A stretch of DNA of 64,000 bases, taken from contig NZ_JAMBOD010000005.1 in assembly GCF_023715445.1 (NCBI RefSeq), positions 186,001-250,000 of the forward strand, given 5' to 3'. Each line of letters starts with the position of its first letter. Within the stretch, counting starts at the first letter, position 1. This document shows, one piece after another, positions 63,525-64,000 of the stretch. This stretch comes from Fictibacillus nanhaiensis. GTDB lineage: Bacteria; Bacillota; Bacilli; Bacillales; Fictibacillaceae. The notes under the pieces are model-generated. The model saw only the letters and a list, made by a program, of their open reading frames with translations. It made no database searches and was not told the origin of the DNA. The position numbers and the translations under genes are program-made.

Positions 63525-64000
63525 ATGGTAACAAACAATACTTTTGAGACTGGTCTAGGTATTATAACTGTGAACCGGACAGTATTTAACAACTTTGATG
63601 ATGTAAGAAAGATTGCGAATTTTACTGTTAAGATCCCTAAGAAAGTTCCTAATGGTTACAGTCTAAAGCAAATTGAATATTATAAGCCAAATACTAGTGC
63701 TCCTAAAAAAGCTAAGAATGATATGTTGTTAGCTACCTATAGTGATGGTAAAAATGAATTTGAAGTTCATCAAGGCTATTTTGGTGGTGAATATGTCCCT
63801 AAAGGACCAAAAGGTACACTTGAAGGTGAAGTTTCAATACAAAATGAAAAAGGTAATTGGACTAAAGGGACAATTAAGTATACTGGTGGAGATTCCTTAG
63901 AAGATGTAAAACATGCTAAAAAGGAATGGGAAGAGAAATTACTTCAATTGGGATGGCGTAAGGAAGGAATTGGTTATCGAATTACAACTGAAGCTCTAAA
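63525..64000 (+). CDS. DUF4367-like protein, cut by window end
   Basis: The frame starts ATG 63525 with aaaggaggtg 7 nt upstream and is still open at 64000 (158 codons visible). The segment TVKIPKKVPNGYSLKQIEYY at about residues 33-52 resembles the (I/V)P-x-x-(L/V)P-x-GY pattern of DUF4367 domains of bacilli. The rest is Lys/Gly-rich with alternating strands (YVPKGPKGTLEGEVSIQ). There is no signal peptide. It is probably co-transcribed with the cysteine-rich peptide gene 18 nt upstream. Function unknown. Confidence 0.65.
   Translation, partial: MVTNNTFETGLGIITVNRTVFNNFDDVRKIANFTVKIPKKVPNGYSLKQIEYYKPNTSAPKKAKNDMLLATYSDGKNEFEVHQGYFGGEYVPKGPKGTLEGEVSIQNEKGNWTKGTIKYTGGDSLEDVKHAKKEWEEKLLQLGWRKEGIGYRITTEAL

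Overview
The window is chromosomal DNA of a Gram-positive, endospore-forming member of the Bacillaceae. The evidence is a complete hut operon with the RNA-binding antiterminator HutP, a SpoIIP sporulation hydrolase behind a sigma-E-like promoter, a second MurG paralogue of the Bacillus type, KtrAB behind a c-di-AMP riboswitch, sigma-D-type promoters for motAB and a chemoreceptor, strong AAGGAGG ribosome binding sites, and frequent TTG/GTG starts. A Fictibacillus-like organism is possible, but the genus cannot be proven from the sequence alone.

Layout. 0-13 kb: end of a dihydrolipoamide dehydrogenase gene, murG paralogue, azlCD, HAD phosphatases, a glycerophosphodiesterase, a frameshifted DUF421 gene, a GntR-ABC operon, an M48 peptidase and motAB. 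13-22 kb: thioredoxin-like protein, PAS histidine kinase, CAP protein, phosphatase, an epimerase-like gene beside an ArsR-like regulator/MFS pair, a MarR regulator and spoIIP. 22-35 kb: cardiolipin synthase, uppP, ktrAB, then hutP-hutH-hutU-hutI-hutG plus an XRE gene. 35-48 kb: subtilase, membrane proteins, TerC, a chemoreceptor, an ABC/SGNH operon and a DUF418 protein. 48-54.6 kb: metal resistance (ArsR/SmtB sensor with a CadA-type ATPase; CsoR with CopA and CopZ). 54.6-64 kb: an AT-rich accessory region with broken genes, a truncated integrase, a large perfect-looking hairpin, a secreted protein with its own ABC transporter genes, and a sigma-O/YvrJ/RsoA-like split sigma factor locus followed by a 12-cysteine peptide gene and a gene that runs off the window.

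Two things stand out. First, four intergenic spaces carry arrays of five or six short degenerate repeats spaced 20-21 nt (two helical turns). Each array has a different core motif, but the period is the same. Second, the right end holds a two-part sigma factor operon leading into cysteine-rich peptide genes.

The intergenic DNA also contains at least three families of longer dispersed repeats, each seen twice in this window, one of them between copA and copZ. Several genes are broken by single-base changes in homopolymers, so some apparent pseudogenes may be sequencing errors.
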